Assembly (NCBI GenBank): GCA_963761005.1
Contig: CAVXFK010000015.1
Coordinates: 62,001-126,000 of the forward strand
Length of the DNA stretch: 64,000 nucleotides
Source of the DNA: DASWJZ01 sp963761005
Lineage (GTDB): Bacteria > Pseudomonadota > Alphaproteobacteria > Rhizobiales > Afifellaceae
Direction: 5' to 3'
Shown: piece after piece, positions 15,442 through 23,567 of the stretch
Numbering within the stretch: the first letter of the stretch is position 1
Layout: every line of letters starts with the position of its first letter
Notes under the pieces: model-generated
Databases searched by the model: none
Told to the model about the DNA's origin: nothing
Seen by the model: only the letters and a program-made list of their open reading frames with translations
Position numbers and translations under genes: made by a program

Positions 15442-16857
15442 ATGATCAGAAAACTTATGGCGAGCAGCGCGTTGCTCGCGCTGGTGAGCGCCGGCGCGAT
15501 CGGCTTCGCGAACGCCGAAGACACGGTCGCGAAGCCGGCTGTCATTCAGAACACCGCAACAATGACCGCGACCGGCACGGCACAGCAAAAGAAGCTTGTG
15601 CCCGACACGCCGACGCTGGCAAGCGCGTTCATCGGCCGCTCGGTCTATTCAAATGATGACCCGAGCTCCGACAATATCGGCGACGTCAACGATCTGATCA
15701 TCGGTGACGACGGCTCGATTACCGATGCGGTCGTCGGTGTCGGCGGCTTCCTCGGCATCGGCGAGAAGAACGTCGCGGTGCCGTTCGACGAGTTGAAGGT
15801 CATCGAGGAGAACGGCGAGATACGCCTGATCTACGCGGCGACGCGCGACCAGCTCGAGGCTGCGCCTGCCGTCGACCTCGCGCAGTACGATCCCGCCGCG
15901 CGCTACTCGAAACAACAGGCGGCGACGAACGCAGCGCAGCAACCGGACTCGATGAGCGCGCCGCTCGCTCCGCTCGCGCCAGTTCCGTCCGCCGGCGACA
16001 ATATGGCCGCTGCGCCGTCGCAGGATTTGACGGCCGCGCCCGCCGATCAGGCGGCTGCTACGCGCGTGCCGACCGACCAGCAGATGGCGGCAACCGGCGA
16101 CGCCCAGACCGGCTTCGTGAACGCTTCTGCCGACCAAATCCGCGCCTCAACGCTCATGGGCAAGGAAGTCTACGGACCGGACGACAAGAGCATCGGCAAG
16201 GTCTCCGATCTGGTGCTCGAGGAGCAGGGCGGCACTCGCGCGGCGCTAATCGATGTCGGCGGCTTTCTCGGCATCGGCTCGAAGACGGTCGCGATTCCGT
16301 TCGAGCAACTGCAGTTCCAGCCGGCCGACAATAGCGGTGAGCGGAAAGTCACGGTCGCCATGAGCAAGGACCAGCTCGAGCAGCTGCCGGCCTATAAGCC
16401 GGTCGAGCAGACCGCGGCGGTCGATGCGTCGACCAGTATGGTCGCAAAGCAGCCAGCCGACACGACGGCCACGCCTCCGGTAACGACCGACCAGATGGCT
16501 GCCAAGACCGACCAGGCGAATCCAAACGCCATGACGACCGGCGCCATCGGCGGCGGCTCCACGCATACGTTCGTGGCGCAGGAGGTCTCCGCCAGCGATT
16601 TGATCGGAACCAGCGTCTACGGCAGCGACGATGCCGATCTCGGCGAGGTCAGCGATGTCGTCTTTGACAAAAGCGGCAATATCGACGCGGTGGTTGTCGA
16701 TGTCGGCGGCTTCCTCGGCATCGGCGAGAAGCCGGTCGCGCTTGACTTCAAGAAGCTCAACTTCCGCGTCGACAACGGCGGCAACCTGATCGTCTCGGTC
16801 AACGCCACCAAAGACCAGCTCGACAAGGCGCCGGCCTATCAAGTTTCGATGAAGTAG
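15442..16857 (+). CDS. Triple PRC-barrel domain exported protein
   Basis: The ATG at 15442 has GGAGG six bases upstream and begins a signal peptide (MIRKLMASSALLALVSAGAI, cleavage near FANA-ED). The 471-residue protein contains three PRC-barrel units, at about residues 58-140, 235-315 and 390-470. Each carries a near-identical VGGFLGIG turn and ends with a DQL-x2-x-PA motif. The linkers are rich in Gln, Thr, Ala and Met (for example TDQQMAATGD). PRC barrels occur in photosynthetic reaction-centre H subunit and RNA-processing proteins, and in many exported stress-linked proteins. The role here is unknown. The gene has a strong terminator downstream. Confidence 0.88.
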   Translation: MIRKLMASSALLALVSAGAIGFANAEDTVAKPAVIQNTATMTATGTAQQKKLVPDTPTLASAFIGRSVYSNDDPSSDNIGDVNDLIIGDDGSITDAVVGVGGFLGIGEKNVAVPFDELKVIEENGEIRLIYAATRDQLEAAPAVDLAQYDPAARYSKQQAATNAAQQPDSMSAPLAPLAPVPSAGDNMAAAPSQDLTAAPADQAAATRVPTDQQMAATGDAQTGFVNASADQIRASTLMGKEVYGPDDKSIGKVSDLVLEEQGGTRAALIDVGGFLGIGSKTVAIPFEQLQFQPADNSGERKVTVAMSKDQLEQLPAYKPVEQTAAVDASTSMVAKQPADTTATPPVTTDQMAAKTDQANPNAMTTGAIGGGSTHTFVAQEVSASDLIGTSVYGSDDADLGEVSDVVFDKSGNIDAVVVDVGGFLGIGEKPVALDFKKLNFRVDNGGNLIVSVNATKDQLDKAPAYQVSMK

Positions 16858-16880
16858 CCGTACTCGGTCGCACAGCAACT

Positions 16881-16907
16881 GGAAGCCCGCCCCGCAGGCG
16901 GGCTTCC
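16881..16907. terminator. Strong bidirectional terminator hairpin
   Basis: The arms GGAAGCCCGCC and GGCGGGCTTCC pair perfectly over 11 bp with a 5-base loop (CCGCA). The hairpin sits 23 bp after the stop of the PRC-barrel gene and 14 bp before the stop of the convergent ThuA gene, so it can serve both transcripts. Confidence 0.8.
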
Positions 16908-16921
16908 GCTTGTTGCGGGCG

Positions 16922-17581
16922 TCAGCGCGCCTCGTCCTCGCCGCGCGCGGCCCAAAGCATGCCGCGGTGGAGGATCGTCTTCATCTCCGGCACGTCGAAC
17001 TCCTTCGACACGTGCCCGAGCGAGGAATAGAAGACGCGGCCTTTGCCGTGATGCCGCTTCCACACGACCGGCATCACGACGTCCTTTGTCCACCACGCGT
17101 GCTCACCGGTGAACGTCGTCGTCGCCAGCACCTCGTTCGAAGGATCGACGTGCATGTAGTACTGCTCGGATTGGTAGGGAAAGCTCTTGATCCCCTGCAT
17201 CACCGGGTCGTCGGGCTTCGCGACATCGACGCGGTAGTCGATGACGTTCCCCGGGTGCGCGACCCACTGCCCGCCGCACATGAACTGGTAGTCGACCGCG
17301 TCGCGAAAGGCGTCGCACATGCCGCCGTGATATCCGGCGAGCCCGACGCCGCCCTCGACCGCATTGGTGAGGTTTTGCACCTCCTCCTTCTCGATCTTCG
17401 ACATCGTGTAGATCGGCACGATAAGGCTCAGGTCCTTGATCGACGGATCGGCGAAAGCCTTAGTCGAGGTCTCGATGCGGACCTTGAAGCCGTCACCTTC
17501 GAGCATGCTGGCGACGATCTTCGCGCCCTGCTCCGGCTCGTGTCCGCTCCAGCCACCCCAGACGATGAGCGCTTCTCGCAT
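16922..17581 (-). CDS. ThuA domain protein (trehalose utilisation-like)
   Basis: The 219-residue protein has the ThuA type I glutamine amidotransferase-like fold: REALIVWGGWSGHEP at the start, GVGLAGYHGGMCDAF near residue 85, MHVDPSNEVLATTTF and GRVFYSSLGHV near the C-terminus. ThuA proteins take part in disaccharide metabolism; the biochemical activity is only partly known. It follows a Gfo/Idh dehydrogenase gene on the same strand with a 26-bp gap. ThuA next to Gfo/Idh is a recurrent sugar-catabolism pair, with the dehydrogenase oxidising a sugar or derivative. Confidence 0.88.
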   Translation of the reverse strand: MREALIVWGGWSGHEPEQGAKIVASMLEGDGFKVRIETSTKAFADPSIKDLSLIVPIYTMSKIEKEEVQNLTNAVEGGVGLAGYHGGMCDAFRDAVDYQFMCGGQWVAHPGNVIDYRVDVAKPDDPVMQGIKSFPYQSEQYYMHVDPSNEVLATTTFTGEHAWWTKDVVMPVVWKRHHGKGRVFYSSLGHVSKEFDVPEMKTILHRGMLWAARGEDEAR

Positions 17582-17607
17582 CGCTTCTCTCCCGATTGTT
17601 GTGTGGT

Positions 17608-18710
17608 TCAGGCCGCGAGCTTGCGGCGCACAAGGCTTTCCGCAAGCGGCGCCGGCCGCTCAGGCCGCGTCGAAATGGCGACCGCGCGCCCGCTGTCCGA
17701 CGAGCTGCCGAACGCCTCCATCACCTCAAGCACGTGCAGCGCCAAGTCACCGCTCGCCCGGTGCGGGCGTTTCGAGCGGATCGCATGCGCCATGTCGGCA
17801 AGCCCGATCGAGCGGTAGTTGGCGTCGGCATAGGGCAGCTCGGTCTTAAGCTTCACCCATTTGTCCTTCTCCGACGCGAACTCGATCTCGCCGCCGAACC
17901 AGTTCGGGTCGGGCACGATCGAGCGTTCCCTTCGAGCCGTAGATCTCGATCGGCAGGTGCCGGTGCGCCGGAACGTCGAAGCTCATCGAGACTTGCACCA
18001 GCGCGCCTGAGACGAATTGCAGCGTCCCCGCCGCATGTGTTGCGACCTCGACCGGGATCGTCTCGCCGTAGCGCGGCTTCGAGGTGATGGTGCGCGTTCT
18101 CTTCGGCATTGACGTCATCGCCGCGACGCGCGCCACCGGCCCGAGCAGATTGACGAGGTCGGTCAGGTAATAGGGCGCCATGTCGAGGATCGGCCCGCCG
18201 CCAACCTGGTAGTAGAAATCCGGCGCCGGATGCCAGCGCTCGTGCCCGGGGCACATGAAGTAGGCGGTGCCGCCGACCGGCGTCGCCGATCTTGCCGGCG
18301 TCGATCAGCTTGCGGCACGTCTGGTGCGCGCCGCCGAGAAACGTGTCGGGAGCCGAGCCGACGCGAAGCTTCTTCTTCGCCGCGCGGTCGATCAGCTTCT
18401 TGCCGTCCTTGAAGGCAACACCGAGCGGCTTTTCCGAATAGACGTGTTTGCCGGCATCGAGCGCCTTCAGCCCTACTTCGACATGCGCCTTCGGCACGGT
18501 GAGATTGAGCACGATCTCGATCGTCGGGTCGGCGAGAAGCGCGTCGACGCTTGTCGCCTTCAAGCCGAACTCCTTTGCCCGCGCCTCGGCCGCCGCCGGC
18601 ACCATGTCGGCGAGCGCGCGGATGTCGAGGACCGGAAAACCCTTGGCTGCCGTCAGGTAGGCGCCGGAAATGACGCCGCAGCCGATAACACCCACGCCGA
18701 CTTTCTTCAT
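17608..18710 (-). pseudogene. Gfo/Idh/MocA family oxidoreductase, two frameshifts
   Basis: The N-terminal part (MKKVGVGVIGCGVISGAYL with the Rossmann GxGxxG, then HVYSEKPLGVAF with the conserved EKP) is in one frame down to about 18290. The middle (HERWHPAPDFYYQVGGGPIL, then YGSKGT) is in a second frame, and the end (PDPNWFGGEIEFASEKDKW to LVRRKLAA) in a third. One extra base near 18284 and one near 17920 explain both breaks; ignoring them gives a 366-residue protein of normal length with family-like junctions (KIGTPVGGTAYF and GTLIVPDPNWF). Such enzymes are NAD(P)-dependent sugar or inositol dehydrogenases. Its partner is ThuA. Confidence 0.85.
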
Positions 18711-18913
18711 GTCGCCTCGCGTTTTGAGCCGGTCCGGGAATGACGTGCGACCGGCGGCTTATTCCCTGACGTTGCGTGAAGGAGTCAATGGCGCCGGTGA
18801 AATCCTCGCGGACCCGGGATGCGCTACCGCTCGACCTTGCCGCGGACATATCGGAGGAGATCCGTTCTCGGGGTTGCGTGGCAGACGGCTCGTCGCTCGG
18901 CTATCGTGCCGCC

Positions 18914-19741
18914 GTGCACTTCCGCGTCACCCACAAAACCGTCTACCGCTACGACGCGCCGGTCATGCTCGGCACGCACGTGCTGCGCCTGTCGCCGCGC
19001 ACCGATGGGGTAAACCTCCACGCCGAGCGGCTGGTGATCGAGCCGGAGCCCGTCGAACGGAGCGAGGAGACGGATGCCTACGGCAACCGCGTCACGCAGG
19101 TGCGCTTTTCAGGAACAACGACGCGGCTCCGGCTGGCGAGCATGTTCGAGCTCGACACCTATCCCAACCCGCCGCTTGCGGAGGAGCGCGATCCGCTGCC
19201 GTGGGCAGCGGAGCGCACCAGCGGCCTCGACGCCTATCGCGCCTTCTCCTCGGGCCCCGCGGTCCGCGACTACGCCGAACGGGCAGCGACTAAGGCGGGG
19301 CGCCTCCCCGTCGTGTTTCTTGACCGGCTGGCAAAGGACCTTCGCGCTCGCACCGACCTCAAGATCCGCCCGGACGGACGCGCACGAAGCGCGGAGGAGA
19401 CGCTGGCGCTCCGCGAGGGCGCCTGCCGCGATGTAACGGTGCTGTTCCTGGAGGCGAGCCGCGCGCTCGGCCTGCCCGGCCGCTTCGTCAGCGGCTACCA
19501 GGCCCACGCCGAAATTGCCGACGCGCGGCGCCATCTCCACGCCTGGGCCGAGGTCTTCCTGCCCGGCACGGGCTGGCGCGGCTGGGACGTCACCCATGGC
19601 AAGCGCGTTGCGGACGGCCACGTCGCGCTCTGCGCGGCGCCGTCGCAGGCGGACACCATGCCCATCGAAGGCGGATTCTCCTTCATCGGCGCCAGCGGCA
19701 ACTCCACACTCGACTACGAGGTCCATATCGACGCGGGCTGA
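18914..19741 (+). CDS. Transglutaminase-like family protein
   Basis: I place the start at GTG 18914, giving MHFRVTHKTVYRYDAPVMLG, the usual beginning of this family. The 275-residue protein has the N-terminal beta domain followed by the transglutaminase core with the catalytic triad: Cys in LREGACRDVTVLFLEA (about residue 178), His in RRHLHAWAEVF (about 214) and Asp in WRGWDVTHGKRV (about 230). The pair of alphaproteobacterial transglutaminase-like proteins of this sort is generally cytoplasmic and is thought to be a protease or amidase. The substrate is unknown. The gene is monocistronic. Confidence 0.88.
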   Translation: MHFRVTHKTVYRYDAPVMLGTHVLRLSPRTDGVNLHAERLVIEPEPVERSEETDAYGNRVTQVRFSGTTTRLRLASMFELDTYPNPPLAEERDPLPWAAERTSGLDAYRAFSSGPAVRDYAERAATKAGRLPVVFLDRLAKDLRARTDLKIRPDGRARSAEETLALREGACRDVTVLFLEASRALGLPGRFVSGYQAHAEIADARRHLHAWAEVFLPGTGWRGWDVTHGKRVADGHVALCAAPSQADTMPIEGGFSFIGASGNSTLDYEVHIDAG

Positions 19742-19870
19742 GCGCCTGCACGACGGTCGTCGGCAGCGGAGCGTCCTCCCCGGCCCTCCGTTGTCGGAAG
19801 AGTCTAGGAAAGCGGTATACCCGCGCGATATCCTCCCATCCGAAGTAAGAGGACGGACAAAGGGAAGGAA

Positions 19871-20839
19871 ATGCCGGAAAGTGAACCCTCGTTCGATGTG
19901 GCGCATCTCGGCCACGTAGAGCTCCTGACCAACAAGCCCGAAGAAAGCCTCGACTTCTTCGTCAACGTCTACGGGCTGACGGAAAGCGGGCGTGAGGGCA
20001 ATTCCGTCTACCTGCGCGCCTGGGACGACTACGAGCTCCATACGCTGAAACTGACCGCGGCCAAGACCACCGGAATGGGCCATTGCGGCTACCGCACCTC
20101 CTCGCCACAGGCGCTCGTACGCCGCGTCAAGGTGATCGAGGAGATGGGTCTCGGCATCGGCTGGACGGAGGGCGACCTCGGCCACGGCCGCTCCTACCGC
20201 TTCAACAGCCCGGACGGTCACGTCTTCGAGCTCTATTGGGACACAAAGAAGTACCGGGCGCCCGAGGGCGAAAAGCCGGCGCTGAAGAACATCGCGCAGC
20301 GCTACCACGGCCGCGGCGTCGCGCCCCGCCGTCTCGACCATTTCAACCTTCTTGCAAGCGACGTCTCGAAGATCCGCGATTTCATGGTCACGGCGCTCGG
20401 CAGCCGCATCACCGAGCAGATCCTGCTCGACAACGGCTGGCTCGGTGGCTGCTGGTTCACCGTCAACAACAAAGGCTACGACATGGCCTGCACCGAGGAT
20501 CACTCGGGCGCAAAGGGGCGCTTCCACCACATCACCTACGCCGCCGACCATCGCGAGGATATCCTGCGAGCCGCCGACATTTTTCTGGAGAACGGCGTCT
20601 TCATCGAGACCGGGCCGCACAAGCACGCGATCCAGGGCACCTTCTTCCTCTATGTCTATGAGCCGGCGGGCAACCGCGTCGAAATCGCGAACGCCGGCGC
20701 GCGCCTGATCCTGGACCCCGACTGGGAGCCGATCACCTGGACGGAGAAGGAGCGCAAGAAGGGTCAGGCCTGGGGCCTGAAGACCATCGAGAGCTTTCAT
20801 ACGCACGGCACGCCGCCCGTCAGCGAAGCTGCCGAGTAG
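19871..20839 (+). CDS. VOC family extradiol ring-cleavage dioxygenase (catechol 2,3-dioxygenase-like)
   Basis: The 322-residue protein has two vicinal-oxygen-chelate modules. The C-terminal module carries the iron ligands of type I extradiol dioxygenases: His in RRLDHFNLLA (about residue 156), His in GRFHHITYAA (about 220) and Glu in AGNRVEIANA (about 273). It would open a catechol-type ring next to the two hydroxyls using Fe(II) and O2. The start follows GAAGG. It heads an operon with GalB-, GalC- and GalD-like genes, so its product should be processed through the 4-oxalomesaconate route. The actual substrate (gallate, protocatechuate or another carboxylated catechol) is unproven. Confidence 0.88.
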   Translation: MPESEPSFDVAHLGHVELLTNKPEESLDFFVNVYGLTESGREGNSVYLRAWDDYELHTLKLTAAKTTGMGHCGYRTSSPQALVRRVKVIEEMGLGIGWTEGDLGHGRSYRFNSPDGHVFELYWDTKKYRAPEGEKPALKNIAQRYHGRGVAPRRLDHFNLLASDVSKIRDFMVTALGSRITEQILLDNGWLGGCWFTVNNKGYDMACTEDHSGAKGRFHHITYAADHREDILRAADIFLENGVFIETGPHKHAIQGTFFLYVYEPAGNRVEIANAGARLILDPDWEPITWTEKERKKGQAWGLKTIESFHTHGTPPVSEAAE

Positions 20840-20848
20840 GAGCGCGCA

Positions 20849-21594
20849 GTGCCAATCGGAGAAGATGCTGCAAAGACCCTTTGGTGGTAAGCGCGCATTC
20901 CGCCGACTTCGTCTGGCGCTGCGCCGGCGCGATCGCGCTCCATGCCGAGAAGGGCTACGCCGTCACCGTCGTCTGCCTCTCCTACGGCGAGCGCGGCGAG
21001 AGCGCCAAGCTCTGGAAAGATGCCGGCATGACGCTCGACAAGGTCAAGGCCGGGCGGCGCAAGGAAGCGGAGAACGCCGCCGCGGCGCTCGGCGTCGCCG
21101 ACATCCAGTTTTTCGATCTCGGCGACTATCCGCTCGAGCTCGACCGCGAAGCGAAGTTCCGTCTGGTGGACACGATCCGCGCCGTGCAGCCCGCCTTCAT
21201 GCTCTCCCACTCGCTTGACGATCCCTACAACACCGACCACCCCTATGCGGCGAGGGTCGCGCTCGAGTGCCGCATGGTCGCGCAGGCCTGGGGCCACAAG
21301 CCCGGCGAGAAGGTCCTCGGCGCGCCGCAGCTCTATCTCTTCGAGCCACACCAGACCGAACAGTGCAACTGGAAGCCCGATACGATCCTCGACATCACGC
21401 CGGTCTGGGACAAAAAGAAGAGGGCGATCGAGTGCATGGAGGGTCAGCAGCACCTCTGGCACTACTACGAGAACGTCGCCGAGAACCGCGCCAACCAGTT
21501 CCGCCGCAATTCCGGCGGACAGGCCGGCGGCCGCGAGGCGAAATACGCCGAGGCTTTCCAATCGATCTTCCCCCGCACCGTGGACGAGCTTTAG
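20849..21594 (+). CDS. galB: PIG-L/LmbE family hydrolase, 4-oxalomesaconate hydratase-like
   Basis: The core reads VVSAHSADFVWRCAGAIALH with the zinc-binding His and Asp typical of PIG-L proteins, then VVCLSYGERGESAKLW and TDHPYAARVALE with a later zinc His. GalB of Pseudomonas is a member of this fold that hydrates 4-oxalomesaconate, and the neighbours fit that step. The continuous frame begins at TTG 20881, but GTG 20849, with GGAG upstream, encodes PIGEDAAKTL in another frame, ending at the run CCCTTTGG. This suggests a net +2 (or -1) indel near 20878-20884 and a true length of about 247 residues. The gene ends directly before the next start codon. Confidence 0.8.
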
Positions 21595-22266
21595 ATGAGC
21601 GTCGTCGTTCAGAACATTTCACGCTGCGCCATCGAGATCGCCGACGGTCTCGCCGCATGCGGTGTCGCGACCGTGCATGAAGCGATCGGGCGAACCGGCC
21701 TGATGCGCTCCACCATGCGCCCGATCTTTTCTGGTGCGCGCATCGCCGGCTCGGCGGTCACGGTCTCGCTCCCGCCCGGCGACAACTGGATGATCCACGT
21801 CGCGGTCGAGCAATGCCAAGCGGGCGATATCCTCGTGGTCGCGCCGACCAGTCCTTGCGAAGACGGCTATTTCGGCGAGCTTCTCGCCCGCTCGCTGATG
21901 GCGCGCGGCGTCAGGGGCCTGGTGATCGAGGCGGGCGTGCGCGACGTGCTCGATCTGACCGAGATCGCCTTTCCGGTCTGGTCGAAGGCGGTCTTCGCGC
22001 AAGGCACGGTCAAGGAGACGCTCGGCTCCGTCAACGTGCCGATCGTCTGCGCCGGCGCGGCCGTGAATCCCGGTGACGCGATCATCGCCGATGATGACGG
22101 CGTCTGTGTCGTTCCGCGCGAGAAGGCGGAAGAAGCGCTCGCCGCGGCAAGAGCGCGCGAGGCGAAAGAGGCGGAGACGCGCAAGCGGCTCGCAAACGGC
22201 GAGCTCGGGCTCGACATCTACGGAATGCGCGAGCGGCTGAAGGCGAAGGGCCTGAAATATGTCTGA
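21595..22266 (+). CDS. galC: 4-carboxy-4-hydroxy-2-oxoadipate aldolase/oxaloacetate decarboxylase
   Basis: The 223-residue protein belongs to the RraA-like aldolase family. Signature parts are ATVHEAIGRTGLM, the active-site loop PPGDNWMIHVAVEQCQAGD, and VIEAGVRDVLDLTE with the metal-binding Asp, then PGDAIIADDDGVCVVPRE. GalC/LigK splits 4-carboxy-4-hydroxy-2-oxoadipate to pyruvate and oxaloacetate, the last step of gallate and protocatechuate 4,5-cleavage. The start follows the stop of galB at once, and the end overlaps galD by 8 bp, so the three genes are translationally coupled. Confidence 0.9.
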   Translation: MSVVVQNISRCAIEIADGLAACGVATVHEAIGRTGLMRSTMRPIFSGARIAGSAVTVSLPPGDNWMIHVAVEQCQAGDILVVAPTSPCEDGYFGELLARSLMARGVRGLVIEAGVRDVLDLTEIAFPVWSKAVFAQGTVKETLGSVNVPIVCAGAAVNPGDAIIADDDGVCVVPREKAEEALAAARAREAKEAETRKRLANGELGLDIYGMRERLKAKGLKYV

Positions 22267-23326
22267 GGACGCGGCCGCCTCCGGCGTCCGCTGCATGTGG
22301 ATGCGCGGCGGCACCTCGAAGGGCGGTTATTTCCTCGCCGAAGATTTGCCCGCCGACCAGGCGGCGCGTGGCGCCTTCTTGCTTCGCGTCATGGGCTCGC
22401 CCGATACGTGCCAGATCGACGGCATGGGCGGCGCCGATCCCCTCACCTCGAAGGTCGCCGTGGTGAAGCGCTCGGCGCGGCCCGGCGTCGATGTCGACTA
22501 TCTCTTTCTGCAGGTCTTCGTCGACCGGCCGATCGTGACGGATGCGCAAAACTGCGGGAACATCCTCGCCGGGATCGGGCCTTTCGCGATCGAGCGCGGG
22601 CTGGTTAAGGCCGAGGACGGCGTGACCGATGTCCGCATCTTCATGGAGAACACCGGGCAGATCGCGGTCGCCACGGTGGCGACGCCGAGCGGACGCGTGA
22701 CCTACGAGGGCACGGCGCGGATCGACGGCGTGCCGGGCACCGCGGCGGCGATCCCGATCCTATTCAGGGACACTGCCGGCTCTTCCTGCGGCGCGCTGCT
22801 GCCGACGGGCCGTAGCGTCGACGTGATCAACGGTGTCGAGGCGACGCTGATCGATAACGGCATGCCTTGCGTCGTCATGCGCGCTGCTGACCTCGGCATC
22901 ACCGGTGAAGAGGAGCCGGCGGCCTTGGAAGCGAACGAGCCGCTTCGAAAGAGCCTGGAGGCGATCCGCCTGAAAGCCGGCCCGCTCATGAATCTCGGCG
23001 ACGTTGCACAGAAATCCGTGCCGAAGATGACGATGGTTTCGCCGCCGAGGAATGGCGGCGCCATCGCAACGCGCACGTTCATCCCGCACCGCTGCCATTC
23101 CTCGATCGGCGTTTTGGGGGCGGTCTCCGTCGCCACCGCGTGCCTCCTGCCGAACGGACCGGCGGCATCGCTCGCCAAAACCGGCGAAGGCCGCGAGCGC
23201 TCGCTTTCGATTGAGCATCCGACCGGCGAGATGACCGTGGTCGCGACCTTGGGCGAGAGCGGCGAGGTGGAGCGCGCCGCGATCCTGCGCACCGCGCGCA
23301 AGCTCTTCGACGGAACGGTCTTCTAG
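22259..23326 (+). CDS. galD: 4-oxalomesaconate tautomerase (PrpF family)
   Basis: The 355-residue PrpF-fold protein starts with RCMWMRGGTSKGGYFLAEDL and has the double-domain pattern of the family, with QNCGNILAGIGPFAIERG near residue 95 and TRTFIPHRCHSSIGVLGAVS near 275. GalD interconverts the keto and enol forms of 4-oxalomesaconate, the product of gallate ring cleavage, and is consistent with GalB and GalC in the same operon. The start overlaps galC by 8 bp. No transcription regulator of the LysR type is seen next to the operon. Confidence 0.9.
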   Translation: MSEDAAASGVRCMWMRGGTSKGGYFLAEDLPADQAARGAFLLRVMGSPDTCQIDGMGGADPLTSKVAVVKRSARPGVDVDYLFLQVFVDRPIVTDAQNCGNILAGIGPFAIERGLVKAEDGVTDVRIFMENTGQIAVATVATPSGRVTYEGTARIDGVPGTAAAIPILFRDTAGSSCGALLPTGRSVDVINGVEATLIDNGMPCVVMRAADLGITGEEEPAALEANEPLRKSLEAIRLKAGPLMNLGDVAQKSVPKMTMVSPPRNGGAIATRTFIPHRCHSSIGVLGAVSVATACLLPNGPAASLAKTGEGRERSLSIEHPTGEMTVVATLGESGEVERAAILRTARKLFDGTVF

Positions 23327-23567
23327 AGCCGCCGCACCGGGCTGCCCCCTGCTACCTGTACAAGATTGATTACAAGTGCGCAGAAGCAGTGTTTCTTAGT
23401 GCAGGACCGGGAAGAGCGGCATCCGAGTCCGTGCGCTTTCATCTCCCGCCAACCAGCCATGCAAGTGCTGCTTGAACCCGCCGGATCGCGCGTGGGAACG
23501 TCACGCTGTTGAAATGCCTGCCCGGTCGACATCCCGTCGCCGGGCGAAATTTTCGACGGAGGTCATC

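Noticed and set aside
15196..15588. 130-codon frame on the - strand before the PRC-barrel gene
   Set aside because: Covers the restored FAD monooxygenase C-terminus and the PRC signal peptide, both on the + strand.
19109..20806. 565-codon open frame on the - strand
   Set aside because: Antisense to the transglutaminase and dioxygenase genes, which have clear catalytic motifs.
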